Below the pieces are notes generated by a model, which did not search any database, had not been told where the DNA came from, and saw nothing but the letters and a program-made list of their open reading frames with translations. From DASVTU01 sp036387415 (GTDB lineage: Bacteria; Acidobacteriota; Blastocatellia; Pyrinomonadales; Pyrinomonadaceae), in assembly GCA_036387415.1 (NCBI GenBank), contig DASVTU010000029.1, forward strand, positions 1 through 64,000: 64,000 nt of DNA, read 5' to 3'. Within the stretch, counting starts at the first letter, position 1, and each line of letters starts with the position of its first letter. Position numbers and translations under genes: made by a program. Below are positions 50,576-59,112 of the stretch, in pieces.

Positions 50576-51925
50576 GTGCGCTATATCCCCAACTCGCCGG
50601 AAGAACGCGCCGAGATGTTGGAGACCGTCGGACTCGATTCGATGGAGCAACTCTTCGATTCCATTCCGGCAGACATCATCCTTCAGCGTCCCTTAAACAC
50701 GCCCGACGCGCTCTCCGAAATCGAACTCCTCGCACGCTTCGATGCCCTCGCCGCGCAGAACGCGGCGGCGCGGCGTCCGAGTTTCTTAGGCGCGGGCGCT
50801 TACTCGCACTACGCGCCCACCATCATCGACAATCTCCTCCAACGCTCCGAATTCTTCACGGCCTACACGCCCTACCAGCCCGAAATTTCGCAGGGCACGC
50901 TCCAAGCCATCTTTGAATTTCAGACGCTCGTCTGCCAACTTACGGGCATGGAGGTTGCCAACGCTTCGATGTACGACGGTTCGACCTCTGTGGCCGAAGC
51001 CGTCCTGATGGCCGAACGCGTCACGCGCCGCAGCCGCGTCGTCGTCTCAAACGCCGTCCATCCCGAATACCTGCGCGTCGCAGAAACCTACGTCGCGCAT
51101 GCCGGAATCGAGTTGCTCCGTACGGAATTCGATGCCGCGACGGGTCGTACCGCGCTCTCAGACGCCGGACTGCTTGATGAATCAATCGCGGCGGTCGTCG
51201 TGCAATCGCCAAACTTCTTCGGCGCGGTCGAAGACCTCAGCGCGCTCGCCGACGCGGCACACAAAGTCGGCGCGCTGCTCGTCGTCGCCGTCACCGAGAG
51301 CATGTCGCTTGGGCTGCTACGTTCGCCCGGCGCTTCCGGCGCGGACATCGTTGTCGCCGAAGGCCAGTCGTTCGGCGTGCCGCTCTCGTTCGGCGGCCCC
51401 TATCTCGGCATGTTTGCGACGCGCGAAAAGTATGCGCGACAGATGCCGGGTCGTCTCGTCGGCGTCGCACACGACAAAGAAGGACGGCGCGGATTCGTCT
51501 TGACGCTCGCCACGCGCGAGCAGCACATCCGTCGCGAGAAAGCCACCTCTAACATCTGCACTAACGAAGGCTTGATTGCGCTCGCCGCCACCATCTACAT
51601 GACCACGATGGGACGACGCGGCATTCAAGAGACTGCCATGCAATGCGCGCAGAAGGCGGCCTACGCCGCACGCCGCATCGCGGAACTCGAAGGCTTCTCG
51701 CTTCCCTTCTCCGCGCCGCGATTCAACGAATTCGTCGTGCGCGCACCCGTCGCGGCGGACGTGCTGCTACGCGACCTCGCCGACCGGCACAACATCACGG
51801 GCGGCCTCGCGCTCTCACGTTATTTCGCCGAACGTCCCGACGAATTTCTCGTCTGCGTCACCGAAACCAACCCGCGCAGCGAAATCGACGCGCTCGTCAA
51901 CGGACTGAAGAATTTAACCATTTAA
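50576..51925 (+). CDS. gcvPA: Glycine dehydrogenase (decarboxylating) subunit 1
   Basis: The 449-residue protein starts at GTG 50576 (RYIPNSPEERAEMLETVG). GAGAYSHYAPTIIDNLLQRS, AYTPYQPEISQGTLQAIFEF, MEVANASMYDGSTSVAEAVL and TSNICTNEG are hallmarks of the N-terminal half of split P protein. With subunit 2 it forms the PLP-dependent decarboxylase that loads GcvH. This subunit lacks the PLP lysine, as expected. It is followed by a short repeat-rich gap and gcvPB. Confidence 0.96.
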   Translation: MRYIPNSPEERAEMLETVGLDSMEQLFDSIPADIILQRPLNTPDALSEIELLARFDALAAQNAAARRPSFLGAGAYSHYAPTIIDNLLQRSEFFTAYTPYQPEISQGTLQAIFEFQTLVCQLTGMEVANASMYDGSTSVAEAVLMAERVTRRSRVVVSNAVHPEYLRVAETYVAHAGIELLRTEFDAATGRTALSDAGLLDESIAAVVVQSPNFFGAVEDLSALADAAHKVGALLVVAVTESMSLGLLRSPGASGADIVVAEGQSFGVPLSFGGPYLGMFATREKYARQMPGRLVGVAHDKEGRRGFVLTLATREQHIRREKATSNICTNEGLIALAATIYMTTMGRRGIQETAMQCAQKAAYAARRIAELEGFSLPFSAPRFNEFVVRAPVAADVLLRDLADRHNITGGLALSRYFAERPDEFLVCVTETNPRSEIDALVNGLKNLTI

Positions 51926-51929
51926 TCAT

Positions 51930-52010
51930 CGGCTCACTGACTCATTGACTCATTATTCTCTGAACAATGAATGAATGAATTAATGAACCGATGAATCAAT
52001 GAATCAATGA
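51930..52010. repeat. Family G short repeat hairpin between gcvPA and gcvPB
   Basis: The left side repeats actgactcattgactcatt and the right side repeats gaatgaatgaattaatgaacc and gaatcaatgaatcaatgaac, imperfectly complementary. The gcvPB ATG (52007) is the last of several overlapping ATGA motifs in it. No Shine-Dalgarno sequence is seen. Confidence 0.8.
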
Positions 52011-53539
52011 ACAAATCGCCAAAGGCCACGCCGCACATCACGCAGAACGAAGCTCTCGTCTTCGAGCGTTCGCAGCCCGGTCGCAAGGGTTATCGTCTGC
52101 CCGCGCTCGACGTTGACGAGACGCCGCTCGACGAGTTGCTGCCCGCCGAACTCCGTCGCGAAGACGACCTGGCGGGCGTGCCCGAACTGAGCGAAGTCGA
52201 TGTCGTGCGCCACTTCACGCGCATCTCCACATGGAACTACAACATCGACCTCGGCATGTATCCGCTCGGTTCGTGCACGATGAAATACAATTCGCGTCTG
52301 AATGAAAAGGTGGCGCGCATCCCCGGCTTCGCCAATCTCCACCCGCTCGCGCCCGCAGAGGACGCGCAGGGCGCGCTCGCTGTGCTCTACGAACTAGAAC
52401 AGCATCTCGCGGAGATTACCGGACTCCCCGGCGTCTCTCTGCAACCAGCGGCGGGCGCGCACGGCGAGATGACGGGCGTGATGATTATTCGCGCCTTTCT
52501 CGACGCGCGCGACGGCGTGAGCGAAGGGCTCGTGCCACGTCGCAACATCATGTTGATTCCCGATTCGGCGCACGGCACCAATCCCGCGTCGGCGCATCTG
52601 TCCGGTTACACCGTCAAGACGATTCGCTCGACCGCCGAAGGTCTGACCGACCTCGAACACCTGCGCCAACTCTGTTCGTCCGGCGACGTGGCTGGACTCA
52701 TGCTTACCAACCCGAACACGACGGGCGTCTTCGAGCGTAACATCATCGAGATTTGCGGCATCATCCACGACGCGGGCGGCCTCGTCTACATGGACGGCGC
52801 GAACATGAACGCGCTCGTCGGCGTCGCGCGCCCCGGCGACATGGGCGTCGATGTGATTCACCTCAATCTACACAAAACCTTCTCGACCCCGCACGGCGGC
52901 GGCGGCCCCGGCTCCGGCCCCTGCTGCTGCACCAAAGAACTCGCGCCCTTTCTGCCCGTCCCGCGCGTCGTGCGTGAGGGCGACCGTTTTCGTTTCGACG
53001 AACAGAACTACCCGCAATCCATCGGTCGCGTCAAAGCCTTCTACGGCAACTTCGGCATGCATCTTCGCGCGCTCGCATACATCTTCACACACGGCAACGA
53101 CGGATTGCGTGAAGCGACGGAAGCGGCGGTCTTAAACGCGCGTTACATCGCGCACGGACTCGCCGACACCTATGAAAAACCCTTCGCGCCGCCACCCATG
53201 CACGAAGTTCTCTTTACGGATAAACGGCAGTCGCGCAGAGGCGTCCACACGCTGGACATCGCCAAGCGTCTCATCGACTACGGCTTTCATCCGATGACGA
53301 TTTATTTCCCTCTCATCGTGCAGGGAGCGATGCTGATTGAGCCGACCGAATCGGTCGGACGACAGGAGTTGGAGCAGTTCATCGACGCCATGAAAGCCAT
53401 CGCACAAGAGGCTCTGGACGAACCCGATACAGTCTTGAACGCACCGCACCTGACGCGCATCGGTCGCCTCGACGAAGCCGCCGCCGCGCGCAAACCCGTC
53501 CTACGCTGGAAGCCTGAGACGGAAGCCGTCACCGCCTAA
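52007..53539 (+). CDS. gcvPB: Glycine dehydrogenase (decarboxylating) subunit 2
   Basis: The 510-residue protein is the PLP-bearing half of split P protein. SELDVVRHFTRIST-like opening, LGSCTMKYNSRLNE, PAAGAHGEMTGVMIIRA, DSAHGTNPASAHLSG and IHLNLHKTFSTPHGGGGPG (PLP Lys290) are clear. It catalyses glycine decarboxylation with subunit 1. The start codon lies in a repetitive tract with several possible ATGs; 52007 is the in-frame one nearest the conserved sequence. It ends the operon and is followed by a family A repeat. Confidence 0.96.
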   Translation: MNKSPKATPHITQNEALVFERSQPGRKGYRLPALDVDETPLDELLPAELRREDDLAGVPELSEVDVVRHFTRISTWNYNIDLGMYPLGSCTMKYNSRLNEKVARIPGFANLHPLAPAEDAQGALAVLYELEQHLAEITGLPGVSLQPAAGAHGEMTGVMIIRAFLDARDGVSEGLVPRRNIMLIPDSAHGTNPASAHLSGYTVKTIRSTAEGLTDLEHLRQLCSSGDVAGLMLTNPNTTGVFERNIIEICGIIHDAGGLVYMDGANMNALVGVARPGDMGVDVIHLNLHKTFSTPHGGGGPGSGPCCCTKELAPFLPVPRVVREGDRFRFDEQNYPQSIGRVKAFYGNFGMHLRALAYIFTHGNDGLREATEAAVLNARYIAHGLADTYEKPFAPPPMHEVLFTDKRQSRRGVHTLDIAKRLIDYGFHPMTIYFPLIVQGAMLIEPTESVGRQELEQFIDAMKAIAQEALDEPDTVLNAPHLTRIGRLDEAAAARKPVLRWKPETEAVTA

Positions 53540-53540
53540 A

Positions 53541-53645
53541 ATCAAAATCTGCCACAGAGGTATAAAGACGAAAAAGTAAAAGGCAAAAGTGAAGAAGGAA
53601 GCACGCCGCCTTTCTTCACTTTTGCCTTTTTACTATTAGCCCTCT
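53541..53645. repeat. Family A dispersed repeat after gcvPB
   Basis: The inner arms AGTAAAAGGCAAAAGTGAAG (from 53576) and the complement ending 53634 form a near-perfect stem, like the inner arms at 30.7 kb. One outer arm (GCCACAGAGG, 53551) is clear; the other is reduced to CCTCTGCC. It sits between convergent genes and could act as a terminator. Confidence 0.85.
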
Positions 53646-53666
53646 GCCTTCTCGTCAGCGTTTGTC

Positions 53667-53963
53667 TTAATCAATGTCGAGCGGGTTGCGGAAGGGTTCG
53701 GATTTGTCTTTGTCGGCGCGTTTAAGGGCTTCGCGGAATTTCTCTTCGAGGAGGCGTTCGCGGTCTTTGAGCGAACCGAGTTCCTGCGAGAAAACCTGAT
53801 CGCGCGTCTGCTTCTGTCGCTCCATGTTCTTCGCCATCTCCTCAAACGACGCCAACGGTTTGGCCTTCTCCTCATGTGAAATAATGGCTCCGGTCTGCGC
53901 GTCGATGGTCAGCGTCGCTTCGCAGCAGGGGCAGATAATTGTCCAGCGCATACTCTCCGTCAC
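53667..53963 (-). CDS. Small zinc-ribbon/coiled-coil protein
   Basis: The 98-residue protein starts at GTG 53963 with AAGGAG about 8 nt upstream; ATG 53951 (MRWTIICPCC) is an alternative. The N-terminus has a CPCC motif typical of a half zinc ribbon, and the rest is a charged helix likely to form a coiled coil (SFEEMAKNMERQKQTRDQVF and SLKDRERLLEEKFREALKRA). No family is recognised with confidence; the layout resembles small 2-Cys ribbon adaptors. Function unknown. Confidence 0.65.
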   Translation of the reverse strand: MTESMRWTIICPCCEATLTIDAQTGAIISHEEKAKPLASFEEMAKNMERQKQTRDQVFSQELGSLKDRERLLEEKFREALKRADKDKSEPFRNPLDID

Positions 53964-54226
53964 AGCATCACTCCTTCTTCTCGTCCTCTTTTAGATTTTT
54001 GTTTCAACTCCAAAACTCGTCTCTAAATCCGGTGCTCGAAAACTCTTTGACTACGTTCAACGTCGCCAATTATAACACCGACCAAGAGCGCGTCGTACCG
54101 TTCGACGTTTACTCAATATTTCAACCTGACCTTGCACAAAGAGATGGGGCAACGCCTCGCCCGCGAGCGAGATGCTGCCCCATCCGTATCTTTAACGCTT
54201 ACCGCGCCGCTTCGAGCCGTGCGGCT

Positions 54227-54976
54227 TTAAGGCGTAACGGCGTCTTTGATTCCCTTGCCAACTTTCTTCGCGCCCTCGGCGGTCTTCTTGCCAACCGTCT
54301 TCGCTCCACTGGCGACCGTCTTCGCGCCGCTCTTGGCACCGCCCGCGACCGCGCCACCGACATCTTCAGCCTTATCGGCAGTCTCACGTCCGACCGTCTT
54401 CGCGCCGCTCACGGTCTTCTCGCCGACGGTTTTGGCTCCACTGCCGACCGCCCTTGCGCCGTCTGCGGCTGCGCCGCCGACATCCTCTGCTTTATCGCCG
54501 ATTTCGCCCGCCACATCTTCCGTCTTGTCCGCCGCTTCACGGCCAACATCCTTCGACACGTCAACAACCTTGCCGCCAGCCGAGACGAGAGCGTCGCCCG
54601 TCGCGTCCAAAGCCTGTTCGACGTTGCTCTCCGGCAGTTCCCTCACCTCGCCCGTTCGATAATAAACACGCGCCGTGCGTTTGCCGCCGCGTGTCGTGAC
54701 GACGACACGCTCGACGCGGCTGGTCGTGTTATTAAACGTACGCGTCTCGGTGCGGACGCCGCCCGCATCGGTAGTCGTCGTGACAACAGAATTGTCGGGC
54801 GCGGGTTGTCCGGTCGTCGCCATCTGGTTTGTCGTCGCGGTGGTGGTTGTGGTGGTTGATGTATTGACGTTTGTGTTGGTCATCGCCGTGTTGGTCGTGT
54901 CCGTGCTGTCGCCGCACGCGGCGGCGAATGCCGAAAGCGCCAACGCACACAACGCGGCAGAAAGTTTCTTATTCAC
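54227..54976 (-). CDS. Lipoprotein with LEA-like C-terminal repeats
   Basis: Starting at GTG 54976, with GGAGGA 7-8 nt upstream, the 249-residue protein has a lipoprotein signal (LALSAFAAACG lipobox). A Thr/Asn-rich spacer (~25-65) leads to a small domain (VERVVVTTRGGKRTARVYYR). Residues ~115-245 are low-complexity alpha-helical repeats such as DKAEDVGGAAADGARAVGSG and GAKTVGEKTVSGAKTVGRET, which resemble group 3 LEA proteins linked to desiccation and salt tolerance. It would be anchored in the inner or outer membrane with the repeats in the periplasm. The LEA comparison is by composition and periodicity only. Confidence 0.75.
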   Translation of the reverse strand: MNKKLSAALCALALSAFAAACGDSTDTTNTAMTNTNVNTSTTTTTTATTNQMATTGQPAPDNSVVTTTTDAGGVRTETRTFNNTTSRVERVVVTTRGGKRTARVYYRTGEVRELPESNVEQALDATGDALVSAGGKVVDVSKDVGREAADKTEDVAGEIGDKAEDVGGAAADGARAVGSGAKTVGEKTVSGAKTVGRETADKAEDVGGAVAGGAKSGAKTVASGAKTVGKKTAEGAKKVGKGIKDAVTP

Positions 54977-55243
54977 GTGAAAATCCTCCATATACTGCAA
55001 AATAAATTGTTAACCCTCAAAATCAACGCGCAACCGTCGTGCCATGCCCACACGACGCACAAAGACAAACTTATTCACCAAAACTAGCCTGATTAACCAA
55101 TAAACCCGCCCCATTTGATGTGGCGGACAGACGCCTGTGTATGGTCGATATGCAGCGTGTCTCTTAATGATACTTGACTGATACCTGACCGGACGGTCTT
55201 GAAGCGCGTCTTTTGATGAAGCAACCGGAAGGAAAATTTGTGA

Positions 55244-55315
55244 AGCGGGCGACGAGACTCGAACTCGCAACCCTCAGCTTGGGAAGCTGATGCGCTACCA
55301 TTGCGCCACACCCGC
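55244..55315 (-). tRNA. tRNA-Gly (anticodon CCC)
   Basis: On the minus strand the cloverleaf has acceptor GCGGGTG/CGCCCGC, D-arm GCGCAATGGTAGCGC, anticodon stem TCAGC/GCTGA with loop TTCCCAA (anticodon CCC at loop positions 3-5) and T-arm with GTTCGAGTC. The discriminator is U, usual for tRNA-Gly. CCA is not encoded. Confidence 0.93.
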
Positions 55316-55374
55316 TCATCTCGGACAAACGCGCGTCGCTGCTATGTGCGACGCCGTGTGTTGTTACAGGGAAG

Positions 55375-55403
55375 AAGATACTCAAACGTCTGTGTGGTGT
55401 CAA
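55375..55403 (-). promoter_or_regulatory. Candidate promoter for tRNA-Gly
   Basis: On the minus strand TTGACA (55403-55398), a 17-nt spacer and TATCTT (55380-55375) lie about 60 bp upstream of the tRNA. The -35 is perfect and the -10 matches four of six. Confidence 0.6.
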
Positions 55404-55445
55404 AGGGAATGGGGTTGGCGTCGTGCCTGTAGAAGCGTTGGGAAT

Positions 55446-56867
55446 TTAGTCGCCGTCGGCGGGATGTTCGTGGGGTTGGTGCTCGACGTGGAGGCGGGCG
55501 CGGGGCGCGGCGTGGCCTTCGAGGGCGTAGGCTTCTTCGTCGGACATTTCCGTGTCGAAGGTCTCGTCGTGAGCTAGTTGTCCGATGGAATCGTGCGGGT
55601 TGCGGATGTAGTTCTGCATCATCTCGACGAGCGGCGTGCGTGCCCAACGTCCTTCGTGCGCGGCGGTGCTGTTGCCGTTGGAGTGATTTGCGCGGAGGCG
55701 ATAGAGGCCGAGGTCGAGGCGATACTGTTCGAGCGGCCCCGTCTCATGACGGTAGCGCCAATCAATCATGGTGAACATCGGAAACCATGTATATCCAAGC
55801 ACGGGCACGCCCTGTGCGCGCAGATACTTGACCGCTCCGACCGAATTTTCGAGCCAACGCGCACGCAGTTCGTCCGAGCCAAAGGCGCTGGTTTCGGTAA
55901 TCATCATTGGTCGTCGGTAACGCTGGTAGTAGTCGTTAATAAGCAGCGCGAATCCTCCTGCGTCGTCTTCGGCTTGACGGAAAGCCAGTTTGCCGCGCTC
56001 GTCAATGTAGAGATGCTGCGTTGACCATTGCGGGTAGAAATTCATGCCGATAACGTCAAGTTCGATGGGGTCGTTGGCGATGTTTTGGAGGTCATCAAAA
56101 CGCGCGCCGCCACGCAGTAACCATGAAAAGAGCGGATGACCGGGCACGACTCTACCAGTCAGAAGGTCGTAGCTGAGATAGCCGCGATGCTGCTCCTCGA
56201 CGGCCAATGCTTCGAGGTCGTGACGGATGGCACGACTCAAGCCCGTCGCTTCGACGTGCAGCATGATTGAATCGGGGTCAATCTCTTTAATCGCCTTGAC
56301 CGTCGCCGTGATGCCTTTGACGATTTGCAGCATCATGCGTATGTAGCCTTCGTCGCCGCGCAGATAGGGAGGCCACTGCGCGCGTTTGCCCGCATGGAGC
56401 GCGTTGACGAGCGGTTCGTTGAGCGGCGTGTACCAGCGAATCAGTCCGCCGTAACGACGCGCGAAGGCCGCCGCATAGTTGGCGACGCGTTCGACGTAAT
56501 GCTTGCTGATGAAGGGGCGTTTCATCCACATCGGGCAGCCGTAGTGCATGAGGTCGATGAGCGGCGTGATGCCGAGTTCTTCGACCATGTAGGGCAACAC
56601 TTCATCCATCCAGCGCCAGTCGAACTCGTCCGGCTGCGGCTCGACGCGATACCACGGCACGCCCCACCTGAGCGCCTGCATGCCTACCTCGCGCGCCAAC
56701 GCCAAATCCTCGCGCCAGTGTTCGTAGTGCCCCATCAACTGGTACTCGTCGAGCGCGCGGTGTCCGGGTTTGGTCTGCGGGACGAAAGTGTCTTCCACGC
56801 CGCTCGCCCAGATGAAGTCTTCGGGTCGCGTATCTAAAATTTGTGTGCCTATTCTTATTTGCATCAT
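55446..56867 (-). CDS. GH1-like family glycoside hydrolase (cytoplasmic)
   Basis: The 473-residue protein lacks a signal peptide. It is a clan-A (beta/alpha)8 hydrolase with GH1-like motifs: WASGVEDTFVPQ opening, RWGVPWYRVEP, acid/base Glu151 in RWYTPLNEP and nucleophile Glu325 in MMITETSAFG. The order matches GH1 beta-glucosidase/beta-galactosidase relatives, though TPLNEP and ITET deviate slightly from GH1 consensus (NEP, ITENG). A TTG start 3 nt upstream is possible; ATG 56867 is chosen. Its start is 6-7 nt after the GH43-4 stop, so the two are cotranscribed. It probably cleaves imported disaccharides. The C-terminal tail is charged. Confidence 0.82.
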   Translation of the reverse strand: MMQIRIGTQILDTRPEDFIWASGVEDTFVPQTKPGHRALDEYQLMGHYEHWREDLALAREVGMQALRWGVPWYRVEPQPDEFDWRWMDEVLPYMVEELGITPLIDLMHYGCPMWMKRPFISKHYVERVANYAAAFARRYGGLIRWYTPLNEPLVNALHAGKRAQWPPYLRGDEGYIRMMLQIVKGITATVKAIKEIDPDSIMLHVEATGLSRAIRHDLEALAVEEQHRGYLSYDLLTGRVVPGHPLFSWLLRGGARFDDLQNIANDPIELDVIGMNFYPQWSTQHLYIDERGKLAFRQAEDDAGGFALLINDYYQRYRRPMMITETSAFGSDELRARWLENSVGAVKYLRAQGVPVLGYTWFPMFTMIDWRYRHETGPLEQYRLDLGLYRLRANHSNGNSTAAHEGRWARTPLVEMMQNYIRNPHDSIGQLAHDETFDTEMSDEEAYALEGHAAPRARLHVEHQPHEHPADGD

Positions 56868-56873
56868 CAATAC

Positions 56874-58949
56874 TCAAGAGGTGCTCTCAAGCGATGTCAC
56901 GCGCACCATGTCGAATGCCGCAGACGCCTTTTCGGCAAACAACCCGACGCGCACCTTCTCGCGGCGAGTCGGCTCAGCGTTCAACTCCGCCGCGCCAAGC
57001 ATTTCGCTCTCCCATTGCACGAAAAGTTGCTCCCCTTGTTTCGTCAAACGGAACTGCTGAAACTCAAACGGGTCGAACGAGGCGGGCAGAGCGAAAACAT
57101 GCTCGACGCCTGAACCGCGTACGACTTCCAACGCCCAATCGCCTGCCGCCGTCTGTCCGACGGCAAGCAGCAAGCCTTGCTCCGTCGAAACAAACGACGG
57201 ATAAAAACCATAACGCCCGCCATCACCCGTCCCGCGTTCGAGCCGCACGTTGACCACTATCTCGCACGACCCTTCCGGCGCATCCTTGAGAATCAACACC
57301 CTTTTGTCATCCTTCGGCGCACAACGTAGTTGCCCTTCTTCGACGCGCCAACTCTCGCCGCCGCCCTCCGCAATCTCCCAACCGTGCGACGAGGGCTGCT
57401 CTCGCCCTTCGCCTTCAAAGAGATTCTGCCATCCATCGGTCAACGCAAAGCCTCGAAACGACGCGCTCATGCCGCGCGTGAACAGTGCGATGCGGCGCGC
57501 GAGGTGCGGCGACGCGCCACGCCCTCCGAGATGCCCCTGCCAACGCGCAGAGCCATCGTCCAGCGTCGCGTCGATACGCGCGCCGTCAGCTTCGATGCGT
57601 AAAAGATGAAAGGCTTTTGGATTGAATTGTTCAGGCAATGCGAGCCGCTCCGTGTGGTGCCCCCCTTGCTCGCTCTTCCAGCTTATCACAGCCTGACGCG
57701 TTTGTGGCACGATTGCGAATTCAAAAATTCCGGCGCTCTCGTCGTCCACCATCCTCACGCCAAAGCCGTCCCCCCCATCGGTCTCGGACGACGCACGGAT
57801 GGTCACTTCCAGAACAAAACTGGAAGCCTCCGACGCTGTGCATACCGCTTCCGCATCCGTGTCCGCATCTTCCTGCACGGCCTCGGCGCCACGCGACGCC
57901 CAACGCCCGCCCCTGCATTCCCAATTCTTGCCCAGACCCACCGACGTTTCCGCGTCGAAGAAATCCGCAAAAGTCGAGGCAAACGGTGCGCGCACGCGTT
58001 CCGTGCTCGGCCCCAAAACCGTCATCCGTTCGCCCACCCATTCGAGGCGGTCAATCGCCAGCACACGCGCCGACGCGTCCTTTGTCCAGACGTGATAGAC
58101 GCAGAACAACTGCTGATTGTCCGGCGCACGCACGACCGAATTGTGCCCCGGCCCGACGACTTCGCCCGGCAGTGTCCGCAAAATCGGCAGCACGCGCGCC
58201 CCGTCGCAGACCTGCTCCCATTCTTCCGTCGCGTCGATTCGCTGGCTCGTCGCGTAGCTCACGCCGTACGAGACGTTCTGCCAGTTGCCGCCGCTAAATA
58301 TCTGATAATACTTCCCCTTGCGCCGCAACACGAAAGGCCCCTCGACCGTGTGCCAGCGCACGCCGCCCTTCTCCTCGCGCGCCGGGTCGTAAACTTGCCA
58401 GTCGTATCGGGCGCGCGTCACAGGCGTGGCTTCTCCGGCCAGCGTGTACGGGTCAATGAGACGGTCGCGCACCGTGCCTGTGCCGATGTGTGTGTGTTCG
58501 AGAAAATCGGTCGCGTAAAAGAGATAACGACTACCATCCTTATCGACAAAGACGTGCGCATCGATGGCAAACTCCTCCTTCGTCAGACGCCGCCCGCTAT
58601 CCACAAACGGCCTCGACGGATGCTCCGCCACCGCCACCCGCACCTCCATCCGCACGCCGTCGCCTATGCTGTAGTACATGAAAAACAGCCCGTTGTCGTA
58701 AACCACCTCCGGCGCCCAATAACACGTCGCCCCGCTCTCCGGCGCAACCTCCAACGCCCCGCCCAACTCGCGCCAATCCACCAAATCGCGCGAATGAAGC
58801 ACGCCAAACGCACGTCCGTCCTGCCACAAACCCGTGCAATAACACCAATATTCGCCCGCAAATTTGAGTACGAACGGGTCTGGACACGATTGATTGTGAA
58901 CCGGATTGAGATACGACGCCTTAGGCCGCAAGGTCTGCGATGGATTCAT
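56874..58949 (-). CDS. Cytoplasmic GH43 glycoside hydrolase (GH43-4), multidomain
   Basis: From ATG 58949 the protein has 691 residues and no signal peptide, unlike the three GH43 enzymes at 19-31 kb. The GH43 domain spans ~1-320: NQSCPDPFVLK (base Asp24), FAIDAHVFVDKDG (modulator Asp) and WHTVEGPFVLRRKGKYYQIF (acid Glu). Two beta-sandwich regions follow (~330-500 and ~510-690), containing FLLRIEADGARIDATLDDGS-like carbohydrate-binding folds. A longer frame continues upstream to 59513 but overlaps the aminotransferase gene. It likely trims imported arabino- or galacto-furanosyl oligosaccharides. It is downstream of the candidate promoter at 59030-59059. Confidence 0.87.
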   Translation of the reverse strand: MNPSQTLRPKASYLNPVHNQSCPDPFVLKFAGEYWCYCTGLWQDGRAFGVLHSRDLVDWRELGGALEVAPESGATCYWAPEVVYDNGLFFMYYSIGDGVRMEVRVAVAEHPSRPFVDSGRRLTKEEFAIDAHVFVDKDGSRYLFYATDFLEHTHIGTGTVRDRLIDPYTLAGEATPVTRARYDWQVYDPAREEKGGVRWHTVEGPFVLRRKGKYYQIFSGGNWQNVSYGVSYATSQRIDATEEWEQVCDGARVLPILRTLPGEVVGPGHNSVVRAPDNQQLFCVYHVWTKDASARVLAIDRLEWVGERMTVLGPSTERVRAPFASTFADFFDAETSVGLGKNWECRGGRWASRGAEAVQEDADTDAEAVCTASEASSFVLEVTIRASSETDGGDGFGVRMVDDESAGIFEFAIVPQTRQAVISWKSEQGGHHTERLALPEQFNPKAFHLLRIEADGARIDATLDDGSARWQGHLGGRGASPHLARRIALFTRGMSASFRGFALTDGWQNLFEGEGREQPSSHGWEIAEGGGESWRVEEGQLRCAPKDDKRVLILKDAPEGSCEIVVNVRLERGTGDGGRYGFYPSFVSTEQGLLLAVGQTAAGDWALEVVRGSGVEHVFALPASFDPFEFQQFRLTKQGEQLFVQWESEMLGAAELNAEPTRREKVRVGLFAEKASAAFDMVRVTSLESTS

Positions 58950-59029
58950 GTTGTCGTCAACTTTAACATTATTTGTGAGGAGATTAAGTCTGATTCCGCG
59001 ACCTTTCGCAGGGTTGCAGTCGTCGCTCG

Positions 59030-59059
59030 TTAATAGTTTTGAGCAACTCTTTGTGACAA
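59030..59059 (-). promoter_or_regulatory. Candidate promoter for the GH43-4/GH1-like pair
   Basis: On the minus strand TTGTCA (59059-59054), an 18-nt spacer and TATTAA (59035-59030) precede the GH43-4 ATG by about 80 bp. The -10 and -35 each match four to five of six. No LacI-type operator is seen beside it. Confidence 0.5.
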
Positions 59060-59112
59060 TTCCTGACTGAATTTGACAACAAGAATTGTGCTTGAAGACT
59101 TCAATAAAATCT

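Noticed and set aside
7019..53645. Reading the repeat families as a CRISPR array
   Set aside because: Units are 7-16 nt, degenerate, adjacent without unique spacers and often inverted; there are no cas genes.
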